Shown here: piece by piece, positions 1 through 7,791 of the stretch | Position numbering within the stretch: position 1 is the stretch's first letter | Layout: each line of letters starts with the position of its first letter | Assembly (NCBI GenBank): GCA_021371955.1 | Contig: JAJFVD010000003.1 | Coordinates: 186,001-250,000, forward strand | Reading direction: 5' to 3' | Length of the DNA: 64,000 bases | DNA from: Bacteroidales bacterium | GTDB lineage: Bacteria > Bacteroidota > Bacteroidia > Bacteroidales > UBA932 | The notes under the pieces: model-generated | The model's input: the letters and a program-made list of their open reading frames with translations, nothing else | What the model was told of the DNA's origin: nothing | Database searches by the model: none | Translations under genes and position numbers: made by a program

Positions 1-170
1 TTGGCAGCCTCTGTTATACCCTTTATTGTAGTCCCGTTTTTATCTGTGTTGCTGAAAAGTCTCAGCTTTGCAAGAGACAGTTTTAGCCCGTAATAGGCAG
101 AAATTGATGCCAGACATGCAACACCGCAGTCGCTTATATCATGTTGCCGTATTTTTACCGAATACCCCAT
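1..170 (-). CDS. C39-peptidase ABC exporter, N-terminal fragment (cut by window edge)
   Basis: The first 56 codons of a minus-strand gene that runs off the left edge. The translation contains RQHDISDCGVACLASISAYY, which matches the start of the peptidase C39 domain (Q...DCGxACL) found at the N-terminus of bacteriocin- and peptide-exporting ABC transporters. Cys15 or Cys19 would be the catalytic cysteine; by family alignment the DCG cysteine (Cys15) is expected. Such proteins cut double-glycine leader peptides and export the core peptide through the inner membrane. The ATG is the only possible start because an in-frame TAG lies four codons upstream. Two purine-rich SD-like stretches (AAAGGAGG and AGGAG) precede it, which is unusual for Bacteroidota. 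The gene lies 225 bases behind cvpA on the same strand. The membrane and ATPase domains are outside the window, so a C39-only protein cannot be excluded. Confidence 0.85.
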   Translation of the reverse strand, partial: MGYSVKIRQHDISDCGVACLASISAYYGLKLSLAKLRLFSNTDKNGTTIKGITEAA

Positions 171-200
171 ACTCCTCTATCCTCCTTTCACTTTTTTAAA

Positions 201-276
201 ACAGAGGGGGAGACACTTCAATCACACACACTCTCTTGCCCCATAAGAGAACCAACCACACCGGCCTCCCCTCTGT
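201..276 (-). promoter_or_regulatory. Structured leader or terminator between cvpA and the C39 exporter
   Basis: ACAGAGGGGGAG (201-212) pairs with CTCCCCTCTGT (266-276), apart from one extra G. An inner stem (CTCTT/AAGAG, about 232-249) sits inside the loop. Read on the minus strand, the outer stem ends in TTTT just before the exporter ribosome-binding site. It could end cvpA transcripts or act as an attenuator in the exporter leader. The rest of the 171-395 gap holds no convincing gene on either strand. Confidence 0.45.
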
Positions 277-395
277 CCGGAAGCAAATCTAATCACAGAT
301 GTAATGACCTGTGTGTCAAAAGATAAAAAAGTAAATAAATTGATGGAAATTACTCTTTTTGATGATTCTAAATAATAAAATCTAAAAAAACAGAG

Positions 396-890
396 TTACG
401 AAATGATATTTTTAATATAAGGGAAGAATTTTGGTGCAAGAGAAGCAATAAAACTATAAATTCCTGAATTTTTTAAAGTTTCATGTGGAAGAAACGGAAT
501 AAGAGAATCGAGAGAGACAAGAATATAGATTATTATGCTAAGGATAAATGCAGTTTTAACGATTGCAAAAACAAGTCCGAGCAGTTTATCGAGCCAGCCC
601 AGCAAAACTAATTTTATAGCTTTTTCCGAAAGACGGCCAACCAGAGTCACAAGCAGCAGTACAATTATAAAAATTGCGGCAAAAGAGATAATGCTGAGCC
701 ATTGAGGAGACGTATCTATCCAGGTGCAGAGCTTTGCACTGACAAGCTCTGAGAAATGATATCCGGCCCATATTCCAAGAATAAGTGCTGCCAGTCCTGC
801 TGCCTGACGGACAAATCCCTTTATGAGACCGCCAAAAATTGCAGGCACAAAACACAGTAAAATGACAATATCTGCGGGGTTAAACGACAT
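396..890 (-). CDS. cvpA: CvpA family inner-membrane protein
   Basis: A 164-residue protein with four hydrophobic segments (roughly residues 5-25, 30-45, 62-85 and 100-125), the size and topology of the CvpA/colicin V production family. The N-terminus (DIVILLCFVPAIFGGLIKGF, with a following GLAALILGIWAGYHFS) is the typical CvpA signature of a first helix followed by a GxxKGF turn. The family is linked to envelope homeostasis and, in Enterobacteria, to colicin V secretion; its biochemical role is unsettled. It is transcribed divergently from ileS from a promoter that interlocks with the ileS promoter. The next gene on the same strand is a C39 exporter, but the 225-base gap with a hairpin makes co-transcription uncertain. 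Confidence 0.88.
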   Translation of the reverse strand: MSFNPADIVILLCFVPAIFGGLIKGFVRQAAGLAALILGIWAGYHFSELVSAKLCTWIDTSPQWLSIISFAAIFIIVLLLVTLVGRLSEKAIKLVLLGWLDKLLGLVFAIVKTAFILSIIIYILVSLDSLIPFLPHETLKNSGIYSFIASLAPKFFPYIKNIIS

Positions 891-903
891 AGCTTATCAA
901 TTT

Positions 904-934
904 TTTTCAAAAGTAGTGAATAATCGTATCTTTG
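904..934 (+). promoter_or_regulatory. ileS promoter, overlapping the cvpA promoter
   Basis: TATCTTTG at 927-934 is a perfect -7 box. A TTTT at 904-907, with 19 bases between, is a near match to the -33 TTTG. Transcription would start near 941, which leaves only a few bases before the ATG at 945. The ATG at 957 would leave a normal short leader. The -7 box lies inside the cvpA promoter spacer. Confidence 0.7.
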
Positions 935-938
935 CAAA
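908..938 (-). promoter_or_regulatory. cvpA promoter, perfect Bacteroidota consensus
   Basis: On the minus strand TTTG (935-938), 19 bases, then TACTTTTG (908-915), ending 17 bases upstream of the cvpA ATG. The spacing and both boxes match the Bacteroidota -33/-7 consensus exactly. Confidence 0.8.
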
Positions 939-944
939 TTCAAA

Positions 945-3900
945 ATGAGTATAAAGATGAGATTTGCAGAGTACAAAAGCCTGAATTTAGTAGAGATAAA
1001 CAATGCTATACTTGATAAGTGGAGAAGCGAGAAGTGCTTTGAAAAGAGCATAACTGAGCGCGAGGGTGCAAAGAGGTTTGTTTTTCACGAAGGGCCTCCT
1101 TCGGCAAATGGTATGCCTGGCATTCACCATGTTATGGCAAGGGCAATAAAAGATGTTTTTTGCCGCTATAAAACTCAGCAGGGTTTTCTGGTCGAACGAA
1201 AAGCAGGTTGGGATACTCATGGCCTTCCTGTTGAACTCGGGGTGGAAAAAATGCTTGGAATTACAAAGGAAGATATCGGAAAAAGCATATCGGTTGACGA
1301 ATATAACTCTGCATGCCGCAGAGAGGTTATGAAATATACAAAAGAGTGGGAGAGTCTCACCGAAAGGATCGGATACTGGGTTGACATGAACAATCCTTAC
1401 ATTACTTATGATAACAGGTATATAGAATCCCTTTGGCACCTGCTTAAAACAATTTACGGAAAAGGGCTTTTGTATAAAGGCTACTCTATCCAGCCTTTTT
1501 CGCCGGCAGCCGGAACCGGGCTCAGCACACATGAGCTTAACCAGCCCGGATGTTACCGCGACGTTAAGGATACAACCTGCGTAGCTCAGTTTAAAATTAT
1601 AAACAACAATGCTTCCAAAAGCCTTTTTGAAGATACAGTAAAAGAGTGCGGGGAAGAACTGCCTCTGTACTTTCTTGCCTGGACAACTACTCCATGGACA
1701 CTGCCTTCAAATACCGCCCTATGCGTAGGTCCAAAAATTAAATACCTCAGAGTTCTTTCGTACAACCCGTATACACATCAGAAGGTGGTATACATTGTTG
1801 CCGAAGAACTTCTAAATATGCACTTTAATCCAAAGGCGGCAGAAATTGCAATTGAAGATTACAAGAGCGGAGACAAATTAATCCCTTTCCGTTCAATAGG
1901 CAAACAGATAACCGGATCGAAACTTTGCGGTGTTGAATATGAACAACTGATTCCATGGGTAAAGCCGGATTCAGGCGCATTGAGAGTCATTTCAGGAGAT
2001 TTTGTTACAACCAGCGATGGTACCGGTATTGTTCACATTGCTCCTACATTTGGAGCCGATGACGACAAAGTTGCAAAGGCAAACAAGGTTCCGGCTCTTC
2101 TTGTGAAAGACTCAGGCGGAATCCAGCAGCCACTTGTGGACAGGACGGGTAAATTCTTTAAAATTGAAGACCTCGATCCGTCTTTTGTGGAAGAACGCAT
2201 TTCTGAGTCCTACAGGGAATTTGCGGGAAGATATGTGAAGAATGCATATGACAATTCTTTGTCGGAAAACGATCCGACTGTAGATGTTGACATCTGTGTT
2301 ATGTTAAAACAACAGGGACTGGCTTTTAAGATAGAGAAGCACATCCACTCATACCCGCACTGCTGGAGGACGGATAAACCTGTTCTTTACTACCCGCTTG
2401 ACTCATGGTTCATAAAAACAACTGCAGTTCAGGACAGGATGATTGAACTTAACAAGACAATCAACTGGAAACCGGAGGCAACCGGTTCCGGCCGTTTTGG
2501 AAAATGGCTTGAAAACCTTCAGGACTGGAATCTTTCAAGAAGCCGCTACTGGGGAACTCCCCTGCCAATCTGGAGGAGTGAAGATGGTACCGAAGAGAAG
2601 TGTATAGGATCTGCAGCAGAGTTGTTCGAAGAACTGGAAAAGGCAGTAAAAGCCGGGTTTATGAAGAGTAATCCGCTTAAAGAAAAAGGATTTGTTCCAG
2701 GGGATTATTCGAAGGAAAATTATGAAAAAATAGATTTGCACCGTCCGTATGTAGATGGATATATACTTGTATCTCCAACAGGAAAAGAGATGAAACGCGA
2801 AAGCGACCTTATCGACGTATGGTTCGACTCAGGAGCTATGCCTTATGCTCAGGTCGGTCTTGAGAATGTCTGCAGCGAAGAGTTTGGCCGCACAGCCGAT
2901 TTTATTGCAGAAGGGGTGGATCAGACACGCGGATGGTTCTTTACTCTCCATGCTATTTCAACCATGGTGAGCGACAAGGTTGCATTCAGAACGGTAGTCT
3001 CAAACGGACTCGTACTGGACAAAGACGGCAATAAGATGAGTAAAAGACTTGGGAATGCGGTTGACCCTTTTTCCACTCTGGACGAATTCGGTGCAGATGC
3101 CCTTAGGTGGTATATGCTCACCAACTCTCAGCCATGGGATAATATAAAATTTGATATGGGTGGAGTTGATGAGGTGCGCCGTAAGTTTTTCGGAACACTT
3201 TACAACACATATTCATTCTTTGCCCTATATGCAAATGTGGACAACTTCGACAACAGTGCAGCTGAAATTGAACTGAAAAACAGGCCGGAAATTGACCGCT
3301 GGATCATATCTCTTCTGAACACTCTGATAAAGGATGTAACAGAAGCGTATGAAAATTATGATGTGACACTTGCAGGAAGGAAAATTCAGGATTTTGTAAA
3401 CGACAACCTCAGCAACTGGTATGTGCGACTTAACAGAAAACGTTTCTGGGGCGGGGAGATGGATAGTGACAAGCTGTCAGCCTATCAGACACTTTACTCT
3501 GCGCTCGAAACCGTTGCAATCCTGGCAGCACCCATTGCTCCGTTCTTCATGGAGCGTATCTTCCTTGACCTGAATGCAGTCTCAGGAAGGCATAAAGAGA
3601 GCTCTGTACACCTTGTAATAATTCCAAAATATTCCGCGAAGGTAATAGACAGAGACCTTGAAGAGAGAATGGAGCTTGCCCAGAGAGCTTCGTCCATGAT
3701 ACTTGCTCTTCGCAGGAAAGTAAACATTAAAGTCCGCCAGCCGCTTGCAAAAATACTTATTCCGGTGCTTGACAATGGTCTTAAGAATCAGTTTGAGCTC
3801 ATAAAAAATCTTGTGCTTGGAGAAGTGAATGTTAAAGAGGTTGAATATATACACGATACAAAAGGTCTTATTGTTAAGAAAATAAAGCCTAACTTTAAAA

Positions 3901-4397
3901 CCCTCGGAAAGAAATACGGCAAGCAGATGAAAGAAATTTCTGCTGCGTTTGCCGGGTTTGGTCAGGAAGAGATATTTGCTATCGAGGATAGTAATATTTA
4001 CCGCTTCGCTCTGGCTTCCGGAGAGATTGAAATTACTGCAGAAGACTACGAAATCATTTCGGAAGATATGCCGGGATGGCTTGTTGCTGTGGATGGAAAA
4101 CTTACAATTGCCCTCGATATCACAGTTAGTGACGAACTTAGCCGGGAAGGGACAGCGCGTGAGATTGTAAACAGGATACAGAACCTCAGAAAAGAGAGCC
4201 GCTTTGATGTTACAGATAAAATTGTTGTGGAAATAGAGCCTCAGCAGGATGTAGTGGATTCGCTCAGACAATTTAGCGAATATGTATGCAATCAAACACT
4301 TGCGACAGAAATTAAATTAAACTCTGCTATTGAAGGGGGATTTGATATAGAATGGGATGAGGGAACACTTAAAATTAAAGTGACAAAAGTGCTTTAA
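945..4397 (+). CDS. ileS: Isoleucyl-tRNA synthetase
   Basis: Charges tRNA-Ile with isoleucine in the cytoplasm. At 1150 residues it belongs to the long, eukaryote-like IleS type common in Bacteroidota. The class I signatures are clear: the HIGH-type motif PPSANGMPGIHH at residues 51-62 and KMSKR at 697-701. The editing (CP1) domain lies between them, with the conserved TTTPWTLPSNTALCVG stretch. The C-terminal anticodon-binding domain follows from about residue 760. The start used here is the first ATG (945). The ATG at 957 (MRFAEYKSLN) is at least as likely, because the -7 box places transcription start near 941. It is followed after 3 bases by guaD. Confidence 0.97.
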   Translation: MSIKMRFAEYKSLNLVEINNAILDKWRSEKCFEKSITEREGAKRFVFHEGPPSANGMPGIHHVMARAIKDVFCRYKTQQGFLVERKAGWDTHGLPVELGVEKMLGITKEDIGKSISVDEYNSACRREVMKYTKEWESLTERIGYWVDMNNPYITYDNRYIESLWHLLKTIYGKGLLYKGYSIQPFSPAAGTGLSTHELNQPGCYRDVKDTTCVAQFKIINNNASKSLFEDTVKECGEELPLYFLAWTTTPWTLPSNTALCVGPKIKYLRVLSYNPYTHQKVVYIVAEELLNMHFNPKAAEIAIEDYKSGDKLIPFRSIGKQITGSKLCGVEYEQLIPWVKPDSGALRVISGDFVTTSDGTGIVHIAPTFGADDDKVAKANKVPALLVKDSGGIQQPLVDRTGKFFKIEDLDPSFVEERISESYREFAGRYVKNAYDNSLSENDPTVDVDICVMLKQQGLAFKIEKHIHSYPHCWRTDKPVLYYPLDSWFIKTTAVQDRMIELNKTINWKPEATGSGRFGKWLENLQDWNLSRSRYWGTPLPIWRSEDGTEEKCIGSAAELFEELEKAVKAGFMKSNPLKEKGFVPGDYSKENYEKIDLHRPYVDGYILVSPTGKEMKRESDLIDVWFDSGAMPYAQVGLENVCSEEFGRTADFIAEGVDQTRGWFFTLHAISTMVSDKVAFRTVVSNGLVLDKDGNKMSKRLGNAVDPFSTLDEFGADALRWYMLTNSQPWDNIKFDMGGVDEVRRKFFGTLYNTYSFFALYANVDNFDNSAAEIELKNRPEIDRWIISLLNTLIKDVTEAYENYDVTLAGRKIQDFVNDNLSNWYVRLNRKRFWGGEMDSDKLSAYQTLYSALETVAILAAPIAPFFMERIFLDLNAVSGRHKESSVHLVIIPKYSAKVIDRDLEERMELAQRASSMILALRRKVNIKVRQPLAKILIPVLDNGLKNQFELIKNLVLGEVNVKEVEYIHDTKGLIVKKIKPNFKTLGKKYGKQMKEISAAFAGFGQEEIFAIEDSNIYRFALASGEIEITAEDYEIISEDMPGWLVAVDGKLTIALDITVSDELSREGTAREIVNRIQNLRKESRFDVTDKIVVEIEPQQDVVDSLRQFSEYVCNQTLATEIKLNSAIEGGFDIEWDEGTLKIKVTKVL

Positions 4398-4400
4398 AAT

Positions 4401-4877
4401 ATGGCAGGTATGAGAGAGAAATTTATGAGAGAGGCGGTTATAATCGCAAAAATGAATGCAAACTCCGGTGCGGGGGGGCCATTCGGTGCACTTGTTGTAA
4501 AAAATGGTGAGATTATTTCATCTGCTTCAAACAGTGTTACTCCGGACAACGACCCCACAGCACATGCAGAGGTGAACGCAATTCGTAAGGCATGCCGTAA
4601 ACTCAATACTTTCGACCTCTCCGGATGTATCCTTTACACATCCTGCGAACCCTGCCCGATGTGTCTTTCGGCAGCATACTGGGCTCACATAGACAAAATA
4701 TATTATGCTGCGGACAGAAATGATGCAGCAAGTGCAGGTTTCAGCGATGCTTTTATTTATGATGAATTTTTAAAACCATTCTCGCAAAGAACTATTCCAA
4801 TTGAACAGATTCTCGAAAATGAGGGTGCAGAACCTTTTGAAGAATGGAGGCGAAATGATAAGAAGGTTCCTTATTAA
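4401..4877 (+). CDS. guaD: Guanine deaminase (cytidine/deoxycytidylate deaminase fold)
   Basis: A 158-residue zinc deaminase that would convert guanine to xanthine in purine salvage. The zinc and catalytic motifs are present: TAHAEVNAIRKA (HAE, with the proton-shuttling Glu) and SCEPCPMC (PCxxC). The stretches GGPFGALVV, DRNDAASAGFSDAFIYDE and the C-terminal EEWR...KKVPY follow the short bacterial GuaD type (as in Bacillus subtilis) more closely than TadA or cytosine deaminase. It starts 3 bases after ileS and so is probably co-transcribed, although the functions are unrelated. A tRNA or cytosine deaminase role is less likely given the C-terminal match. Confidence 0.88.
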   Translation: MAGMREKFMREAVIIAKMNANSGAGGPFGALVVKNGEIISSASNSVTPDNDPTAHAEVNAIRKACRKLNTFDLSGCILYTSCEPCPMCLSAAYWAHIDKIYYAADRNDAASAGFSDAFIYDEFLKPFSQRTIPIEQILENEGAEPFEEWRRNDKKVPY

Positions 4878-4937
4878 ATAATGATTAACGTATTTATAAT
4901 ATTACTATCTTTACATACTTAAAAAAATTAACGGACT

Positions 4938-5345
4938 ATGACAAAGAAAGGGAAACCGGCAGAAGAGGTTAGAGAGAAAGTTCGCTACAGTGACGAAGAG
5001 CTGCAGATGTTCAAAGAACTGATTCAGCAGAAACTGATAGCGGCACAGTCGGAATACGACCAACTGAAGTCTGCTGTAACACACAGTTCCAGTAACGATA
5101 CCGAGGACACATCCCCTACATTCAAGGTTCTTGAAGAGGGTGCATCTGCTTTGTCTAAGGAGGAGGCCGGACAGTTGGCTCAAAGACAGTACAAATTCAT
5201 TCGATCACTTGAGGCTGCTCTTGTGAGAATCGAGAACAAATCCTACGGAATTTGCCGTGATACAGGCAAACTCATACCAAAAGAGCGTCTTCTAATAGTA
5301 CCTCATGCAACACTCAGCGTTGAGGCAAAAAACAGCAGAGACTAA
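4938..5345 (+). CDS. DksA/TraR-type protein with degenerate zinc finger
   Basis: A 135-residue protein with an N-terminal coiled coil (about residues 18-100) and a C-terminal globular tip, as in DksA, which binds RNA polymerase through the secondary channel and works with ppGpp. The usual four-cysteine finger is reduced to a single cysteine: GICRDTGKLIPKERL (Cys106), followed by VPHATLSVEAK where the second CxxC pair would be. The fold and the RDTGKLIPxERL signature still assign it to the family. A weak promoter (TATCTTTA, 4906-4913) precedes it. lspA starts 4 bases after its stop, a pairing seen across Bacteroidales. Confidence 0.9.
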   Translation: MTKKGKPAEEVREKVRYSDEELQMFKELIQQKLIAAQSEYDQLKSAVTHSSSNDTEDTSPTFKVLEEGASALSKEEAGQLAQRQYKFIRSLEAALVRIENKSYGICRDTGKLIPKERLLIVPHATLSVEAKNSRD

Positions 5346-5349
5346 TTCG

Positions 5350-5961
5350 ATGCATTTATCTAAAGGCAAGCAGGTTACAATTATAGTGCTGCTCCTGTTG
5401 ATTATAGACCAGGCGGTCAAATTGTGGATTAAAACCCATATGACTCTTGGCGAAAGCATCCCTGTTTTCGGTTCCTGGTTCCAGATCTATTTCATTGAAA
5501 ACAATGGAATGGCATTTGGCATGCAACTCGGTGGTGCTTTTGGCAAATTTGTTCTTAGTTCACTGAGGCTGGTTCTTATTGGCTTCATTATTTATTATAT
5601 CGTCAAACTCATAAAAATGGATGCTTCCCGTGGGATTCTCACAGGGATGGCACTCATTCTGGTAGGAGCAATGGGCAATATCGTGGACAGCATGTTTTAT
5701 GGGCTGATATTTAACGAATCCACTTTTACCTCAGCTGCATCAATATTTCCTGATGGAGGGGGATATGCCCCTTTCCTGTTTGGAAAAGTTGTGGATATGC
5801 TCTACTTTCCTCTTATTGATACTACTTTGCCGGATTGGGTTCCTTTCTGGGGAGGAGAACACTTCATCTTCTTCAGACCGATATTTAATATTGCAGATTC
5901 CTGCATTACTGTAGGTGTTGCATATCTGCTTATTTTCCACCGGAAATTCTTTTTGAGGTAA
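5350..5961 (+). CDS. lspA: Lipoprotein signal peptidase (signal peptidase II)
   Basis: An inner-membrane aspartic protease that removes lipoprotein signal peptides after lipidation. About 203 residues with four membrane helices. The catalytic aspartates are visible in GNIVDSMFYG and FNIADSCITVGV. The family motif VEN-AFG appears as ENNGMAFGMQ. It is longer than the usual 160-170 residues because of an insertion (roughly residues 125-165) between the two catalytic Asp regions, as is common in Bacteroidota. I chose the ATG at 5350 over an earlier in-frame ATG at 5305, because the earlier one lies inside the dksA-like gene and adds a polar, non-conserved tail. A strong hairpin terminator follows. 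Confidence 0.95.
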   Translation: MHLSKGKQVTIIVLLLLIIDQAVKLWIKTHMTLGESIPVFGSWFQIYFIENNGMAFGMQLGGAFGKFVLSSLRLVLIGFIIYYIVKLIKMDASRGILTGMALILVGAMGNIVDSMFYGLIFNESTFTSAASIFPDGGGYAPFLFGKVVDMLYFPLIDTTLPDWVPFWGGEHFIFFRPIFNIADSCITVGVAYLLIFHRKFFLR

Positions 5962-6002
5962 CTTAATTTCTATGTCAGGTAAGTGCCTGATTGTCTTATA
6001 AA

Positions 6003-6043
6003 TACTAAAAAGGATAGCATCTTAGATGTTATCCTTTTTAGTA
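6003..6043. terminator. Bidirectional hairpin terminator (41-base family), lspA/sigma factor
   Basis: TACTAAAAAGGATAGCATCT pairs with its complement across one base, with A-tract and T-tract arms. The plus-strand RNA has one G-U wobble (AGC against GTT). It lies between the convergent lspA and sigma-factor genes. Confidence 0.9.
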
Positions 6044-6100
6044 ACTATATGAGATAGTGATATTTGAACCAGAGTCGTGAATCTGTTAAACTTAAGGTTA

Positions 6101-6592
6101 CTACCTCTCTATTTTCTCCATCAGTTTTTTGCGTGAGAAGTGAATACGGCTTTTCACGGTTCCTAAGTGTAATCCAAGCTCTTCGGCTATTTCCTGATAT
6201 TTATAACCATTATCGTGCATCTGAAACGGGATTCTGAATTCCGGTTCAAGATTGTTAACGATAGATGTCAGTTCGCGGAATCCGAACTCCTGTTCCGGTC
6301 CCAAATCGGCAGGGCGGTTATTTATGACAAATTCATGAACATCCTCATTAAACAGAGTCTGCCTTTTTGACCGTCTCCTGTAGTCATTAATGAAAGTATT
6401 CTTCATTATGGTATAGGCCCATGCCTTAATATTTGTATCCTGATTGAATTTATCCTGATTATTGAGAGCCTTGTAGAATGTTTCCTGAACGAGGTCTTTA
6501 GCATCATCCCTGTTAGAAGTAAGGCTGTATGCATATCTCGAAAGGTTGTCCTCAAGCTCCAGGATTTCCTTTTCAAAAACTATAGACTTCAT
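6101..6592 (-). CDS. ECF-type RNA polymerase sigma factor
   Basis: A 163-residue sigma-70 family protein with only regions 2 and 4. Region 2 is about residues 12-75 ([16 protein letters not shown], then [20 protein letters not shown]). Region 4 is about 105-160 ([20 protein letters not shown], a helix-turn-helix). It would direct RNA polymerase to a specific promoter set. No anti-sigma factor gene lies next to it on either side, unlike the FecI/FecR-type pairs of Bacteroidota. It resembles the free-standing ECF factors conserved in this phylum, but I cannot assign a regulon. A promoter with TACTTTTG is present upstream. It converges with lspA. Confidence 0.93.
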   Translation of the reverse strand: MKSIVFEKEILELEDNLSRYAYSLTSNRDDAKDLVQETFYKALNNQDKFNQDTNIKAWAYTIMKNTFINDYRRRSKRQTLFNEDVHEFVINNRPADLGPEQEFGFRELTSIVNNLEPEFRIPFQMHDNGYKYQEIAEELGLHLGTVKSRIHFSRKKLMEKIER

Positions 6593-6634
6593 ATTGTTTA
6601 TTATTAGTATTTATGTGTGTTCCAATTATGATGC

Positions 6635-6665
6635 CAAAAGTAGTATTAAATATTTCATATCGCAA
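6635..6665 (-). promoter_or_regulatory. Promoter of the ECF sigma factor
   Basis: Minus strand TACTTTTG (6635-6642) with TTG about 20 bases upstream (6663-6665). It matches the Bacteroidota housekeeping consensus and leaves a leader of about 40 bases. Confidence 0.6.
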
Positions 6666-6730
6666 TCTATCGGATGATAGGCTATATCTATTACAATTTA
6701 CACAAAATTCTCTTACGCCCGACCAAATTT

Positions 6731-6761
6731 TTTGCAGCATTAGAAAAAATGCATATATTTG
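6731..6761 (+). promoter_or_regulatory. Promoter of tRNA-Ser
   Basis: TTTG (6731-6734), 19 bases, TATATTTG (6754-6761): a perfect Bacteroidota promoter. It ends 16 bases upstream of the mature tRNA 5' end. Confidence 0.85.
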
Positions 6762-6777
6762 CAGCCCAATCACAAAA

Positions 6778-6862
6778 GGAGAGGTGGCAGAGTGGTCGAT
6801 TGCGGCGGTCTTGAAAACCGTTGAACTGCGAGGTTCCGGGGGTTCGAATCCCTCCCTCTCCG
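6778..6862 (+). tRNA. tRNA-Ser (anticodon UGA)
   Basis: The acceptor arms GGAGAGG and CCTCTCC pair perfectly. The anticodon arm GCGGT-CTTGAAA-ACCGT gives anticodon TGA at 6812-6814. A long variable arm (GAAC-TGCGAG-GTTC) marks a class II tRNA, and the T-loop is TTCGAAT. The discriminator base is G. CCA is not encoded. It has its own promoter and a terminator directly behind it. Confidence 0.97.
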
Positions 6863-6876
6863 CTAAAAAAAAAGAG

Positions 6877-6904
6877 ATACATCGCTTAGGCGATGTATTT
6901 TTTA
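6877..6904 (+). terminator. Terminator of tRNA-Ser
   Basis: ATACATCGC (6877-6885), a 4-base loop, GCGATGTAT (6890-6898), then TTTTTTATTT. A textbook intrinsic terminator 14 bases after the tRNA. Confidence 0.9.
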
Positions 6905-6978
6905 TTTAAGAGGGTACTTAAGCTTGCTTAAAAGTACCCTCTTAAATAGAAAAATAGCCATTTTCTCAAAATGGCTAT
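6905..6978. terminator. Two further hairpins behind the tRNA terminator
   Basis: First, a perfect 15-base inverted repeat TTTAAGAGGGTACTT (6905-6919) with its complement at 6932-6946. Second, ATAGCCATTTT (6954-6964), a 3-base loop, and its complement (6968-6978), followed by CTCTTTTTCTT. With the tRNA terminator this makes three hairpins in about 100 bases. Confidence 0.7.
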
Positions 6979-6995
6979 CTCTTTTTCTTAAAGCT

Positions 6996-7040
6996 CCCCC
7001 CAAGGGATCACCGAACGAAGTGAGGTAATCCCTTGGGGGG
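6996..7040. repeat. REP-like palindromic repeat, copy 1
   Basis: The arms CCCCCCAAGGGAT (6996-7008) and ATCCCTTGGGGGG (7028-7040) enclose CACCGAACGAAGTGAGGTA. The core GGATCACCGAACGAAGTGAG recurs at 7104 and 8378. Confidence 0.85.
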
Positions 7041-7103
7041 ATTGTAACACTTTGTAAGTCGGCCTACAGCAGCAGAAGTTTTGTTTTTTATTTTAGCTCC
7101 CCC

Positions 7104-7138
7104 TAAGGGATCACCGAACGAAGTGAGGTAATCCCTTA
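7104..7138. repeat. REP-like palindromic repeat, copy 2
   Basis: TAAGGGAT (7104-7111) and ATCCCTTA (7131-7138) enclose the same core as copy 1. As in copy 1, GCTCCCCC precedes the left arm, but the right-hand G run is missing. It lies 12 bases from the stop codon of the following minus-strand gene. Confidence 0.85.
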
Positions 7139-7150
7139 GAGACAACCAAA

Positions 7151-7645
7151 TTAAAACCCTAAACCAATTCCAACAGACGGTAAAAATTTATCATAATAGT
7201 AGCTTCCACCTAAGTATACGATAAAAGATGATTTTCTCTGTTTGCCATAGAAAGACAGACCTAACTTTGGCTGTATGCTTATACCATTGTGCTCTGTGTT
7301 TACAGATTCAAAATTTATCCAATAACCAGCACTTAAGGATAGAAAAGGAATTATTTTTTTCTGTTCATTTTTAACGAAATTTACTTTTCCAAAGATATAA
7401 GGAGTAGCAGTAACAAAAGAAACTGTTGAAACACCCAAACCAGCAGAGAACCTTGAGTTAAAATTTACGCCAAAACTTGCAGATGCTTCCGGAAGAATAC
7501 CTGACATCATGTTGTTATGGACGAGAATTGCTCCAGCCTGGATTTCTCCTAAGAATTTTTTGGGGGTTGCTTTTTCCTGCGAAAAAAGAGAAGTAAACAT
7601 CATTGACGTTAAAAAAATAGAAATAATAATTTTTTTCATATCCAT
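7151..7645 (-). CDS. Small outer-membrane beta-barrel-like protein
   Basis: A 164-residue protein with a clear signal peptide (MDMKKIIISIFLTSMMFTSLFSQ). The mature part is rich in alternating hydrophobic and polar strands with Gly and aromatic residues, such as ASFGVNFNSRFSAGLGVSTV and SFIVYLGGSYYYDKFLPSVG. It ends in GIGLGF with a terminal Phe, the usual signal for outer-membrane insertion. It would form a small barrel of about eight strands. No enzyme or transporter family is recognisable. It stands alone behind a REP-like repeat, with an A+T-rich gap of about 146 bases upstream. Confidence 0.75.
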   Translation of the reverse strand: MDMKKIIISIFLTSMMFTSLFSQEKATPKKFLGEIQAGAILVHNNMMSGILPEASASFGVNFNSRFSAGLGVSTVSFVTATPYIFGKVNFVKNEQKKIIPFLSLSAGYWINFESVNTEHNGISIQPKLGLSFYGKQRKSSFIVYLGGSYYYDKFLPSVGIGLGF

Positions 7646-7791
7646 TAAATTTTTAATTATTAAAAGTGGATATTGCCAATCAATTTTTGACTGATATCCA
7701 ATTCCTTAGTAAATATATATATATAGCTATATCTACAAATAAAAATTCTGTTAAGTATACAGTGAGTAGCCTATTCTTAAAAACCCGGACA

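Noticed and set aside
141..326. Open frame on the plus strand opposite the C39 exporter start
   Set aside because: Its residues show no family features, and it lies opposite the clear C39 peptidase start and a hairpin leader.
171..395. A minus-strand frame ending in a GQRGGRCGWFSYGAREC-like sequence that resembles a double-glycine precursor peptide upstream of the C39 exporter
   Set aside because: It has no ATG and no ribosome-binding site in frame, only one internal GTG that would give about 24 residues. The region is better explained as a structured leader.
5305..5349. Upstream lspA start at 5305
   Set aside because: It lies inside the dksA-like gene, and the added residues are polar and not found in LspA proteins.
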